Assembly: GCA_003453695.1 (NCBI GenBank)
Contig: DMNK01000031.1
Location: forward strand, 10,435-23,805
Source: Acidimicrobiaceae bacterium
GTDB lineage: Bacteria; Actinomycetota; Acidimicrobiia; Acidimicrobiales; UBA8190
DNA length: 13,371 nt
Direction of reading: 5' to 3'
Both the position numbers and the translations under genes were made by a program. Each line of letters starts with the position of its first letter. Positions within the stretch are counted from its first letter, which is position 1. Positions 6,988 to 12,804 of the stretch are shown here, one piece after another. The notes beneath the pieces are model-generated. The model was not told where the DNA came from and did not search any database. It was given only the letters and a program-made list of their open reading frames with translations.

Positions 6988-7073
6988 GTTCCAGTCTTAC
7001 CGGTTGCGCCGGCGGCACGGCGCCCCGGCTGGGGTGACGGCTGGCGCGGGGGCCGGCGTGCCACAGTCTCTTC
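6988..7073. promoter_or_regulatory. Divergent promoter region between glycosylase and peptidase genes
   Basis: These 86 bp must hold promoters for both directions. Neither gene has a Shine-Dalgarno motif. On the minus strand TAAGAC (6994-6999) ends 6 nt before the glycosylase GTG. On the plus strand CACAGT (7062-7067) ends 6 nt before the peptidase ATG. Both are imperfect TANNNT-like boxes at the spacing expected for leaderless transcripts, and no convincing -35 box accompanies either. Confidence 0.3.
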
Positions 7074-8609
7074 ATGGGTGCTGTGCCCGGGGGACGCCCT
7101 TGGCGCGCCGCGACCGTGGTCGTCGTGGTGGTGCTGGGCAGCGCCTGCGGAGCGGCGACGGGCACCTCCGGCGCCCACCGGGCTCGCCACCCGAGCGTCC
7201 CCACCACCACCTCGTCTACGACGACGACCACCACCACACCCGGGCCGCCCGTCACCGGGGTCAGGTGGGCCCCGTGCCAGGACGGTCTGCAGTGCGGGAG
7301 CGTGGCCGTCCCTCTCGATTACTTCACGGCCGACTCACCGACCGTCGAGATCGCCGTGGCCCGCCATCCCGCCGAGGACCCCGCTGCCCGTGTCGGATCG
7401 CTGGTCATCAACCCGGGGGGTCCGGGCGGCTCGGGCATCGACGACCTGCCGAGCGAGCTCAGCGTGCTCACCCCCGGCCTCCTCCAGCGTTTCGACATCG
7501 TCTCGTTCGATCCGCGCGGGGTCGCCCGCAGTTCCCCGGTCACGTGCGGGGAGAGCGGCAGCGCCGCCGACCAGGGCCTGATCCCCGACCCCGCTCCCAC
7601 CACGGCGGCCGGCCAGCACACGCTGCTGGCCAACGACCAGGACTACGCCCAGCAGTGCGAGAAGGCGAGCAGCGGTCTTCTGCCCTTCGTGGGGACGGTC
7701 GACGTGGCCCGCGACCTCGACCGCATCCGGGCCGCACTCGGCGACGCCCAGCTCACCTACATCGGTCATTCCTACGGGACGCTTCTGGGACTGACCTATG
7801 CCCAGATGTTCCCCACGCACGTGCGGTCCATGGTGCTCGACGGCGTGATCGACCCGGCCGAGAGCACCCAGCAGATGGTGACCGACCAGGCCGTTGGTTT
7901 CGAGAACATCCTCAACCAGTTCTTCGGCTGGTGCCGCTCGTCGGGATGTGCCTGGCAGGAGGGACCAGACCCCCTCCACAGCCTGCTGTCGCTCAACACC
8001 AAGTTGGTGTCCGCACCGATCCCGGCCGGCTCCGGTCGCCAGGCAGGACCGGGCGAGCTCCTGACCGCCGTGCTCAGCGCGCTGTACACACAGTCAGGAT
8101 GGCCACGTCTCGCCACCGCACTGGCCCAGGCCGAGAACGGCAACGGGGCCCAGCTCGTCTCGATGACCGATGCCTACAACACCGAGAACGGGCCCAACGC
8201 CGTGGACGCCGACAACGCCGTGTCGTGCCTGGACCACCCGGCGCCCCGGGACCTCACCGACTATCCCCAGCTGGCGTCGGGAGCGGGGGCCCAGGCGCCC
8301 TTCTTCGGCCCGGCGCTCATGTGGGGGCTGCTCCAGTGCTCTGTGTGGGCCACCCCACCCACCCGCACGCCCGCTCCGGTGACGGCGCAGGGTGCGCCGC
8401 CCATCCTGCTCGTGAGCTCGAGCGGTGACCCGGCCACGCCGCATCAGTGGGCCGAGTCGGTAGAGTCGGAGTTGGCCCACGCCGCCCTCGTGACGTGGCA
8501 GGGCTCGAGTCACGTGGCCTATTACTACAGCGCTTGTGTTCGCTCCATCGACCAGGCGTATCTGCTCGACGGAACGCTGCCGGCCAACGGGACCATGTGC
8601 AGCGACTGA
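7074..8609 (+). CDS. Secreted/lipid-anchored alpha/beta-hydrolase peptidase (SlpD/E / tripeptidyl aminopeptidase-like)
   Basis: A 511-residue exported hydrolase. The N-terminus has a short basic region, a hydrophobic run of valines (14-24) and Cys25 in LGSAC, an imperfect lipobox (Gly at -3 where Leu is usual), so lipidation is likely but not certain. A Thr-rich linker (about 41-59) follows. The catalytic domain has the oxyanion motif NPGGPGGSG (113-121), FDPRGVARSSPV (145-156) and the nucleophile elbow GHSYGT with Ser233. The C-terminal TAP-like domain holds Asp452 (SSSGDPATPHQWAE) and His480 (GSSHVAYY). These form the expected Ser-Asp-His triad of the S33-type tripeptidyl aminopeptidase family, which trims peptides outside the cytoplasm. 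Several Cys pairs could form disulfides. The ATG has no Shine-Dalgarno sequence. The gene for a small acidic protein follows after 18 bp and is probably co-transcribed. Function as a peptidase rather than an esterase is by family. Confidence 0.88.
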   Translation: MGAVPGGRPWRAATVVVVVVLGSACGAATGTSGAHRARHPSVPTTTSSTTTTTTTPGPPVTGVRWAPCQDGLQCGSVAVPLDYFTADSPTVEIAVARHPAEDPAARVGSLVINPGGPGGSGIDDLPSELSVLTPGLLQRFDIVSFDPRGVARSSPVTCGESGSAADQGLIPDPAPTTAAGQHTLLANDQDYAQQCEKASSGLLPFVGTVDVARDLDRIRAALGDAQLTYIGHSYGTLLGLTYAQMFPTHVRSMVLDGVIDPAESTQQMVTDQAVGFENILNQFFGWCRSSGCAWQEGPDPLHSLLSLNTKLVSAPIPAGSGRQAGPGELLTAVLSALYTQSGWPRLATALAQAENGNGAQLVSMTDAYNTENGPNAVDADNAVSCLDHPAPRDLTDYPQLASGAGAQAPFFGPALMWGLLQCSVWATPPTRTPAPVTAQGAPPILLVSSSGDPATPHQWAESVESELAHAALVTWQGSSHVAYYYSACVRSIDQAYLLDGTLPANGTMCSD

Positions 8610-8614
8610 CTCCG

Positions 8615-8620
8615 AAGGGA
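8615..8620 (+). promoter_or_regulatory. Ribosome binding site of the small acidic protein gene
   Basis: AAGGGA lies 7 nt before ATG at 8628 and only 4 nt before an in-frame GTG at 8625, which favours the ATG. An earlier ATG at 8621 is in another frame. Confidence 0.5.
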
Positions 8621-8627
8621 ATGGGTG

Positions 8628-8867
8628 ATGGTCGTGGAGGACGCCTTCGTGCCCGATGCCGACGAGGATCAGGTGGTGGAAGAAGACGCCCCCGAGCGCG
8701 ATCCCGTGGAGTCGGTCGGTGACCGCCCGGAGGCGGACGTGCTCGAGCAGGCGGCCGTGGTGCACACCGAGCAGGACATCCGCAGGCCGACGGTCCGCGA
8801 CGACGTCCCCGAGGCCGACGCCTGGGAGCAGTCGATCGAGGAGCCGCTCGAGGACGACCGCTACTGA
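8628..8867 (+). CDS. Small, highly acidic protein with two PEADxxEQ motifs
   Basis: A 79-residue protein that I cannot assign to a named family. About 28 residues are Asp or Glu and only six are Arg, with no Lys and no Cys, so it should be strongly acidic, soluble and perhaps disordered. The octamer PEADVLEQ (34-41) recurs as PEADAWEQ (61-68), 27 residues later, suggesting an internal duplication or a repeated short binding motif. There is no signal peptide or membrane segment, so it should be cytoplasmic. It has a clear Shine-Dalgarno sequence, lies 18 bp after the peptidase gene on the same strand and ends at a terminator-like dyad, so it looks like a real co-transcribed gene. I have an impression of similar PEAD-x-x-EQ tails in short actinobacterial proteins, but no function is known to me. 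Confidence 0.7.
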   Translation: MVVEDAFVPDADEDQVVEEDAPERDPVESVGDRPEADVLEQAAVVHTEQDIRRPTVRDDVPEADAWEQSIEEPLEDDRY

Positions 8868-8893
8868 GGGTCGCTCCTCCCCGGCGCCGACCC
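8868..8893. terminator. Bidirectional terminator-like dyad between convergent genes
   Basis: GGGTCG (8868-8873) pairs with CGACCC (8888-8893) across a 14-nt, C-rich loop. It fills the 30-bp gap between the stop codons of the acidic-protein gene and dtd. No U-tract is present on either side. Confidence 0.4.
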
Positions 8894-8897
8894 GGTG

Positions 8898-9335
8898 TCA
8901 GGCGTCCAGCACCAAGGTGACCGGCCCGTCGTTGGCCAGGGTGACCACCATGTGCGCCCCGAACCTCCCGGTCGCCACCGTCGCCCCCAGTTCCGACAGG
9001 CGAGCCACCACCTGATCCACGAGCGGCTCGGCCTGTTCGGGAGGCGCAGCCCCGGCGAAGGACGGCCGTCGTCCTCGGCTCGTGTCGGCGTACAGGGTGA
9101 ACTGGCTGACCACCAGCAAGGACAGGCCCACCTCCGCCGCCGAGCGGTTCATCCTGCCCGTGTCGTCTTCGAAGACCCGGAGGTTCCACAGGCGATCGGC
9201 CATACGCCGGGCGGCGTCACCGTCGTCGCCGTGGGCGACGCCGACGAAGGCGCACAGCCCGGGCCCGATGGCGCCCACCACCTCGTCGTCCACCACCACG
9301 GTGGCCGAGCTCACCCGCTGGACGACGGCGCGCAC
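8898..9335 (-). CDS. dtd: D-aminoacyl-tRNA deacylase
   Basis: A 145-residue protein of normal DTD length. This cytosolic homodimer hydrolyses D-amino acids (and Gly mischarged on tRNA-Ala) from tRNA, keeping D-residues out of translation. The sequence shows the canonical start [12 protein letters not shown], the SQFTL motif (77-81), RGRRPSF (87-93) and the NDGPVT motif (135-140) with the Gly137-cisPro138 pair that enforces chirality. The ORF could begin two codons earlier at GTG 9341, but AGAAGG at 9343-9348 is only 1 nt from that codon and 7 nt from GTG at 9335. Starting at 9335 also gives the typical MRAVVQRV terminus. It is convergent with the acidic-protein gene and lies 76 bp after the MFS stop on the same strand. 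It is a housekeeping quality-control gene with nothing unusual. Confidence 0.95.
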   Translation of the reverse strand: MRAVVQRVSSATVVVDDEVVGAIGPGLCAFVGVAHGDDGDAARRMADRLWNLRVFEDDTGRMNRSAAEVGLSLLVVSQFTLYADTSRGRRPSFAGAAPPEQAEPLVDQVVARLSELGATVATGRFGAHMVVTLANDGPVTLVLDA

Positions 9336-9342
9336 TGCCACA

Positions 9343-9348
9343 CCTTCT
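9343..9348 (-). promoter_or_regulatory. Ribosome binding site that selects the dtd start
   Basis: AGAAGG on the minus strand is 7 nt from GTG 9335 and 1 nt from GTG 9341. The spacing supports the downstream start. Confidence 0.5.
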
Positions 9349-9390
9349 CAGACGCCTCGTCGCCGGCGCCGGTCCCCCTCGTCGTCGATT

Positions 9391-9406
9391 CCCGGCCGGT
9401 GCCGGG
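9391..9406 (-). terminator. Hairpin just after the MFS transporter gene
   Basis: CCCGGC (9391-9396), a 4-nt loop and GCCGGG (9401-9406) form a perfect 6-bp stem, starting 5 bp after the TAA stop of the transporter gene. The position suits an intrinsic terminator. A U-tract is absent, so it may act with other factors or not at all. Confidence 0.4.
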
Positions 9407-9411
9407 GGTGG

Positions 9412-11151
9412 TTACGCCGGAGCGGGAGCCGACTGTTGGATCTTCGCCAGCTCGGCGTCCACCCGCGCCTCGTACTCCTCCACGTCCTTTCGAGCCCGCG
9501 CCGGGCTCCACCGGCCCACCATCACGAAGATGAGCGGGATGAAGACGATCTCACCGCCGATGCACACCCACCACCAGTGCTTCCACTGGTTGGGGGTCAC
9601 CTTGAGTGCGTTCGCCACCGCTGTACCGTGCGTGGCCAGAACTCCCAGGGGCGCCTTGTACTTGGCGGCCTCGAGAAGTGCCGGGACGCCCACGGCGTGG
9701 ATTGCCGAGCCCAGCAGGGCGGGAGGAATCGAGGCCGCCGTCGGGTAATTCGACAGTTGGCCGAACAGCGACGCGTGGCTTTGCACCACCGCCAGCAGGG
9801 GCTGTGGACTTGCCGCGTACGGCACGGACACCGGCGGTGCCTTGTTCACGGTCGCCAGCGCAGTCGAGACCTGTGTGCCGTAGTCGACCAGCGGCGTGGT
9901 CGAACTCACCACATAGGGGAGGATGAATATCGAGATGGCCACGACGGCCCGGATGATCCAGCCCCACACGGCCAAGCCGGTGGCGGTCAGGGCCGGGTTG
10001 CGCTTCTCCACCGTCTCGGTGAACCCGGCCATCCACGGCGCATAGGCAATCGCCAAGGCAATGGACATGAGCGAGATGATCCACACGAAGGTGTAGTAGC
10101 CGGTGTGGGGATCGTTGGTACGCGTCGCGAAGACGAAGGTCATGAACACGGCTGCTACCGCCCCGAAGAGCATGAACGGCTTGCGCACACCCACCCTGTC
10201 TGAGACGAACCCTGCCACGATGAGCGCCCCGGCGTCGAAGGCCCAGAACCAGTTGTTGATGCCGTTGGCCTGGGTGAGGGTGAAGCCGAAGATGCTCGTC
10301 AGGTAGATGGTGAAGAAGCCGACGGCCGTGTAGTAGATGATCAGGAACACCGACACGGCGAATGCCGAGCCCACGATGTCGAGGTGCAGCATCTGGCGCC
10401 AGGGCTTGCGAAGGGATGCCTGGATGTCGATGCCCTTGGCTCTGGCCTCGATGAGCGTCCGGTCCCGCAGGGACACCATCAGCTGGTCCCGGAGTCCCGG
10501 TGACAGCTCGCGCAGGCCGACGAGGGCAACGGCGAACACGACGAGGCCCACGATCCCGCAGATGAGGAACTGGTCCTGCCAGGCGTGAAGGTGATTCAGG
10601 GTGTGGCTCGAGACCTCGGAGACGCACAGGCTCCCGACCACCGGCCCCAGTGTCCAGAAGCCCATGGCCGAGGCGCGGCCCAGCTGAGGGGAGAAGTCAC
10701 GGACGAGCGCCGGGGTGGCGACGAGGATGATGCCTTCCACGAATCCGACGGCCACAGTCAGGATGAGGTAGACGGTCTTGTTGGGTGAGTTGGGGACACC
10801 GAACGCCACCAGCAATGCGGTGACGAGAAGGCCGTAGGTGACCATGTTGGCCCGGCCCCAGCGGTCGGCCAACCCGGCGACGAGAGACGAGAACGCCCCC
10901 ACGGCGTTGGCGAACACCGTGATGAGCACGAAGTAGCGGAAGCTCATCCCGTAGTGGGCGATGATCGTCGGCGACACGGCGCCCTGCACGTACAGCTCGT
11001 AGTACAGCAGGATGGTGGCGGCGACGATGATGCCCAGGTACAGCATCCGGGCGGCGGTGTCCGGATAGCTGTCGAGCTGCCGGTACCACAACGACCGGGC
11101 CACCCCTCCCCGGTTCGACGGAACACCCAACGCCGGCGCTGCGGTCGTCAC
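9412..11151 (-). CDS. MFS transporter with a large extracytoplasmic loop before the last helix
   Basis: A 579-residue major facilitator superfamily permease. Motif A appears after TM2 as GLADRWGRANMV (93-104) and again in the second half as GFVSDRVGVRKPF (314-326). About 12 hydrophobic segments are visible, the first at 36-52 and the last at about 529-546. The cytoplasmic loop between halves spans about 214-257. The oddity is an insertion of about 110 residues (about 414-523, Ala/Pro/Ser-rich) between TM11 and TM12, predicted outside the cell. The C-terminus carries a charged, helix-prone tail (550-573). MFS members move small solutes by proton or solute coupling; the substrate is unknown. 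The ORF is open to 11286, but GTG at 11151 follows an excellent GGGGGGAGGG tract with 6-nt spacing, so I use that start. An inverted repeat lies 74-89 bp upstream. The family call is firm. Confidence 0.9.
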   Translation of the reverse strand: MTTAAPALGVPSNRGGVARSLWYRQLDSYPDTAARMLYLGIIVAATILLYYELYVQGAVSPTIIAHYGMSFRYFVLITVFANAVGAFSSLVAGLADRWGRANMVTYGLLVTALLVAFGVPNSPNKTVYLILTVAVGFVEGIILVATPALVRDFSPQLGRASAMGFWTLGPVVGSLCVSEVSSHTLNHLHAWQDQFLICGIVGLVVFAVALVGLRELSPGLRDQLMVSLRDRTLIEARAKGIDIQASLRKPWRQMLHLDIVGSAFAVSVFLIIYYTAVGFFTIYLTSIFGFTLTQANGINNWFWAFDAGALIVAGFVSDRVGVRKPFMLFGAVAAVFMTFVFATRTNDPHTGYYTFVWIISLMSIALAIAYAPWMAGFTETVEKRNPALTATGLAVWGWIIRAVVAISIFILPYVVSSTTPLVDYGTQVSTALATVNKAPPVSVPYAASPQPLLAVVQSHASLFGQLSNYPTAASIPPALLGSAIHAVGVPALLEAAKYKAPLGVLATHGTAVANALKVTPNQWKHWWWVCIGGEIVFIPLIFVMVGRWSPARARKDVEEYEARVDAELAKIQQSAPAPA

Positions 11152-11157
11152 TCGTAT

Positions 11158-11167
11158 CCCTCCCCCC
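11158..11167 (-). promoter_or_regulatory. Strong ribosome binding site of the MFS gene
   Basis: On the minus strand a GGGGGGAGGG tract ends 6 nt before GTG at 11151. It decides the start against the longer open frame, whose extra 45 residues are Pro/Arg/Gly-rich and unlike an MFS N-terminus. Confidence 0.6.
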
Positions 11168-11224
11168 GGCCGGGATGCGTCCGAACGCCTGATCGGCCCG
11201 GGACGCCCCCTCGGACCACCTGGC

Positions 11225-11240
11225 CTTTGCCTGTGCAAAG
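11225..11240. repeat. Inverted repeat CTTTGC-N4-GCAAAG, candidate operator
   Basis: Perfect 6-bp arms lie around CTGT, 74-89 bp upstream of the MFS start. The arms include A/T bases unusual for this GC-rich context. If the CATACT box at 11253-11258 is the -10, the repeat lies just downstream of the transcript start, where a repressor would act. It could alternatively be a leader hairpin. Confidence 0.4.
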
Positions 11241-11356
11241 AACGTTGACTCCAGTATGGCGCGTGGGGTGCGCAATCGGGTGGCACACGGCCCGTCCCGC
11301 CTCCGAGGGGGCTGGTCCTGCCTCACGACGCCCTACCGGCAGCCGGCCGGGCGCGG

Positions 11357-11390
11357 CCGACCCATGGCCGGCGACGGCCATGGGCGTCGG
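11357..11390. terminator. Strong hairpin with 10-bp perfect stem, terminator or leader structure
   Basis: CCCATGGCCG (11361-11370) pairs perfectly with CGGCCATGGG (11375-11384) around GCGA, a GNRA loop on the plus strand. CCGA and TCGG extend the stem by 4 bp past a 2-nt bulge. It lies about 90-125 bp after the stop of the 122-residue protein gene (minus strand). It has no U-tract. It could end that transcript or fold in an MFS leader. Confidence 0.4.
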
Positions 11391-11480
11391 ACGTGCCGTG
11401 GCCCGTGACGACTTCCGGGCGGCGGCTCGGCCACCCTTTGGGGCCGGCCTCGTGCTTCTGAGGAGCTGCCCGCCCCGGGG

Positions 11481-11849
11481 TTACTCGGCCAGGCCGGCCT
11501 CGGTGATGGTCTCGATGGCCCTGGTGTAGAAGCCCACGACGTCGTCGGGGCTGCCACCGATGTAGATCTCGGCGCTCACGTCGTTGACGACCGCTGAGGC
11601 CAGCGCCAGCATCGTGGTCGACGCCGGCTCCACGGAGAGCTTGGCCAGTTCCGCTGCATCGCCCTCGGCCACGATCATGCCGCGGTCGCGGGTGGTGCTG
11701 GCGTAGACGCGATAGCCCGAGATGCGTCCTTCCTTGGTCAGCTCGTCGTACCACGTGAGTGCACGAGCAAAGACGTCCATGCCCTTGGCGGGGGGCACGT
11801 TCGTCGTGGCTGCACCCCAGCTGGTCACCAACGCACCACGTTCGGCCAC
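11481..11849 (-). CDS. Unrecognised 122-residue protein, probable ferredoxin-like alpha/beta domain
   Basis: I do not recognise a named family. The translation suggests strand (ALVTSWG, 6-12), helix (KGMDVFARALTWYDELTKEG, 22-41), strand (ISGYRVYAST, 43-52), strand (DRGMIVAEGD, 55-64), helix (AAELAKLSVEPASTTMLALASAVV) and strand (VSAEIYIGG, 91-99), then a C-terminal helix. That order fits a ferredoxin-like or dimeric alpha/beta-barrel fold. There are no Cys residues, signal peptide or membrane segments. The GTG start at 11849 is chosen because AAAGGAGG lies 6 nt upstream; the longer open frame to 11954 adds Arg/Pro-rich residues of non-coding character. It is divergent from the 218-residue gene, with 263 bp between them. 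The gene is real by ribosome site and composition; function is unknown. Confidence 0.75.
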   Translation of the reverse strand: MAERGALVTSWGAATTNVPPAKGMDVFARALTWYDELTKEGRISGYRVYASTTRDRGMIVAEGDAAELAKLSVEPASTTMLALASAVVNDVSAEIYIGGSPDDVVGFYTRAIETITEAGLAE

Positions 11850-11855
11850 TGTGGG

Positions 11856-11863
11856 CCTCCTTT
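11856..11863 (-). promoter_or_regulatory. Near-perfect ribosome binding site of the 122-residue protein gene
   Basis: AAAGGAGG on the minus strand is followed after 6 nt by GTG at 11849. It fixes that start over the upstream open frame. Confidence 0.65.
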
Positions 11864-12100
11864 CCCTGGGCCGCCCACGGCTGGGAAGTCTGCTCCTCCC
11901 GGGGAGCCCTTGGCAACGGGTTTTTCCCTGGACAGCAGCGTCGCTTCGGCGCATGATCTCGAGGAGGCCCCGGGGCGGCCGGCGACTCGAGGGGGGCGCC
12001 GCCGTTGCCTGTGGCGACGGCGGCCAAACCAGGACACAGCGAGTGGCGCCGGCCGCCGGCAGGGCACCGATGGTGGGCTTGCCACCCGTTCGACACCAAC

Positions 12101-12105
12101 GGAGG
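12101..12105 (+). promoter_or_regulatory. Ribosome binding site of the 218-residue protein gene
   Basis: GGAGG is followed after 7 nt by ATG at 12113. This rejects the longer frame beginning at 12005. Confidence 0.6.
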
Positions 12106-12112
12106 CAATGCC

Positions 12113-12769
12113 ATGGCCGTGCTCCAGTCGACGGTCAGCAGGGTGAAGCCGGGGCGGTACGAGGACGTGTTGTCCCTCAGCCTGGAAGCCGTGAAGATCC
12201 ACGAGCGGCTGGGAGTACCCGTGCCGCGCATCACCACGGCCACGGTGGCGGGGGAGGCGAGCGGTCTCTGCGTCTTCTCCACCGAGCACGACGACGTCGA
12301 CGCCTATGGCCGCTTCGCCGAGGCCACCGCGGCCGACCCCGAGTTGCAGACCTTGGTCACGCGGGCGCAGGCCGCCGACGCGCCCAGCGTGGTCGAGCAG
12401 ACGAGCCTGGCTTTCGAGGTCCCCCTGGATCGGACGCCCAAACCCGGGCGCGGCTCGCTGATCGAGATCCATGTCAGCCGGTCCACGCCTGGACAGCTGG
12501 AGGAGACGATCGCAATCAGCCGGCGCCTGTGCGACTTCGTCGAAGGGCACGGGGCCAAGAACGCCCGCTTGTTCCAGATCGCCTACGGCGGCATGGGCAG
12601 CGGCTTGTACATGGCCAGCTGGGAATTCGACGACGTGGGCGGCTGGGTGCGACTCAGCAAGACGTGGCAGACCGAGCCAGAGGGCCTCGCCATCGCCGCC
12701 TCCAGCACCGGCCCCACCCCGCACTCGACGCTCGTGTTCAGCGGGCTCTACACAGAGATTCCCCTGTAG
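12113..12769 (+). CDS. Unrecognised 218-residue protein with two similar alpha/beta-barrel-like domains
   Basis: I cannot name a specific family. The protein appears to be an internal duplication. Repeat 1 (about 3-80) begins with strand VLQSTVSRVKPG, a helix (YEDVLSLSLEAVKIHERLG), a strand with Gly (TTATVAGEASGLCVFSTE), then DDVDAYGRFAEATAADPEL. Repeat 2 (about 115-190) has SLIEIHVSRSTPG, a helix (LEETIAISRRLCDFVEGHG), ARLFQIAYGGMGSGLYMASWEFDD, then VGGWVRLSKTWQTEPE. The strand-helix-strand-strand order and the conserved 'G..x strand, D-D, aromatic' pattern match tandem dimeric alpha/beta-barrel (ABM/Dabb/NIPSNAP-like) domains, which bind small ligands, haem or act as monooxygenases. No catalytic residues can be assigned. 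It is cytoplasmic, with no signal or membrane segment. ATG at 12113 has GGAGG at 7-nt spacing. It is divergent from the 122-residue gene and convergent with the GNAT gene. Confidence 0.75.
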   Translation: MAVLQSTVSRVKPGRYEDVLSLSLEAVKIHERLGVPVPRITTATVAGEASGLCVFSTEHDDVDAYGRFAEATAADPELQTLVTRAQAADAPSVVEQTSLAFEVPLDRTPKPGRGSLIEIHVSRSTPGQLEETIAISRRLCDFVEGHGAKNARLFQIAYGGMGSGLYMASWEFDDVGGWVRLSKTWQTEPEGLAIAASSTGPTPHSTLVFSGLYTEIPL

Positions 12770-12804
12770 ACGACGGGTCCGGCGTGAGGGAGGCGGCGGC
12801 GGAG

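Larger units (their letters stand above)
11152..11480. other. 329-bp gene-free stretch upstream of the MFS gene
   Basis: This lies between the stop of the 122-residue protein gene and the MFS start, both on the minus strand. It holds the MFS Shine-Dalgarno sequence (11158-11167), a CTTTGC/GCAAAG inverted repeat (11225-11240), a weak CATACT -10-like box on the minus strand (11253-11258) without a good -35, and a strong hairpin (11357-11390). I see no ORF with coding character or recognisable RNA family. Confidence 0.5.
11850..12112. promoter_or_regulatory. Shared 263-bp divergent intergenic region
   Basis: It must carry promoters for both the 122-residue (minus) and 218-residue (plus) protein genes. 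For the minus direction TTGCCA, an 18-bp spacer and CAGACT form a weak candidate (about 11886-11915). A 5-bp inverted repeat GCTCC-N6-GGAGC lies inside that spacer region at 11892-11907. I see no convincing plus-strand promoter. Confidence 0.3.

Noticed and set aside
7200..7245. ACC/ACG-rich tract resembling a microsatellite
   Set aside because: It encodes the Thr-rich linker of the peptidase in frame, which explains the composition.
6458..8428. 656-codon plus-strand open frame crossing the glycosylase and peptidase genes
   Set aside because: It runs antisense to one real gene and out of frame in another. Its composition is Arg/Pro-rich with no family features.
11152..11286. 45-residue N-terminal extension of the MFS transporter
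   Set aside because: It is Pro/Arg/Gly-rich and crosses the strong Shine-Dalgarno tract and the inverted repeat.
11441..11503. Direct repeat GGCCGGCCTCG at about 11442 and 11492
   Set aside because: An 11-base GC-only repeat 50 bp apart is easily due to chance here, and the second copy lies in coding sequence.
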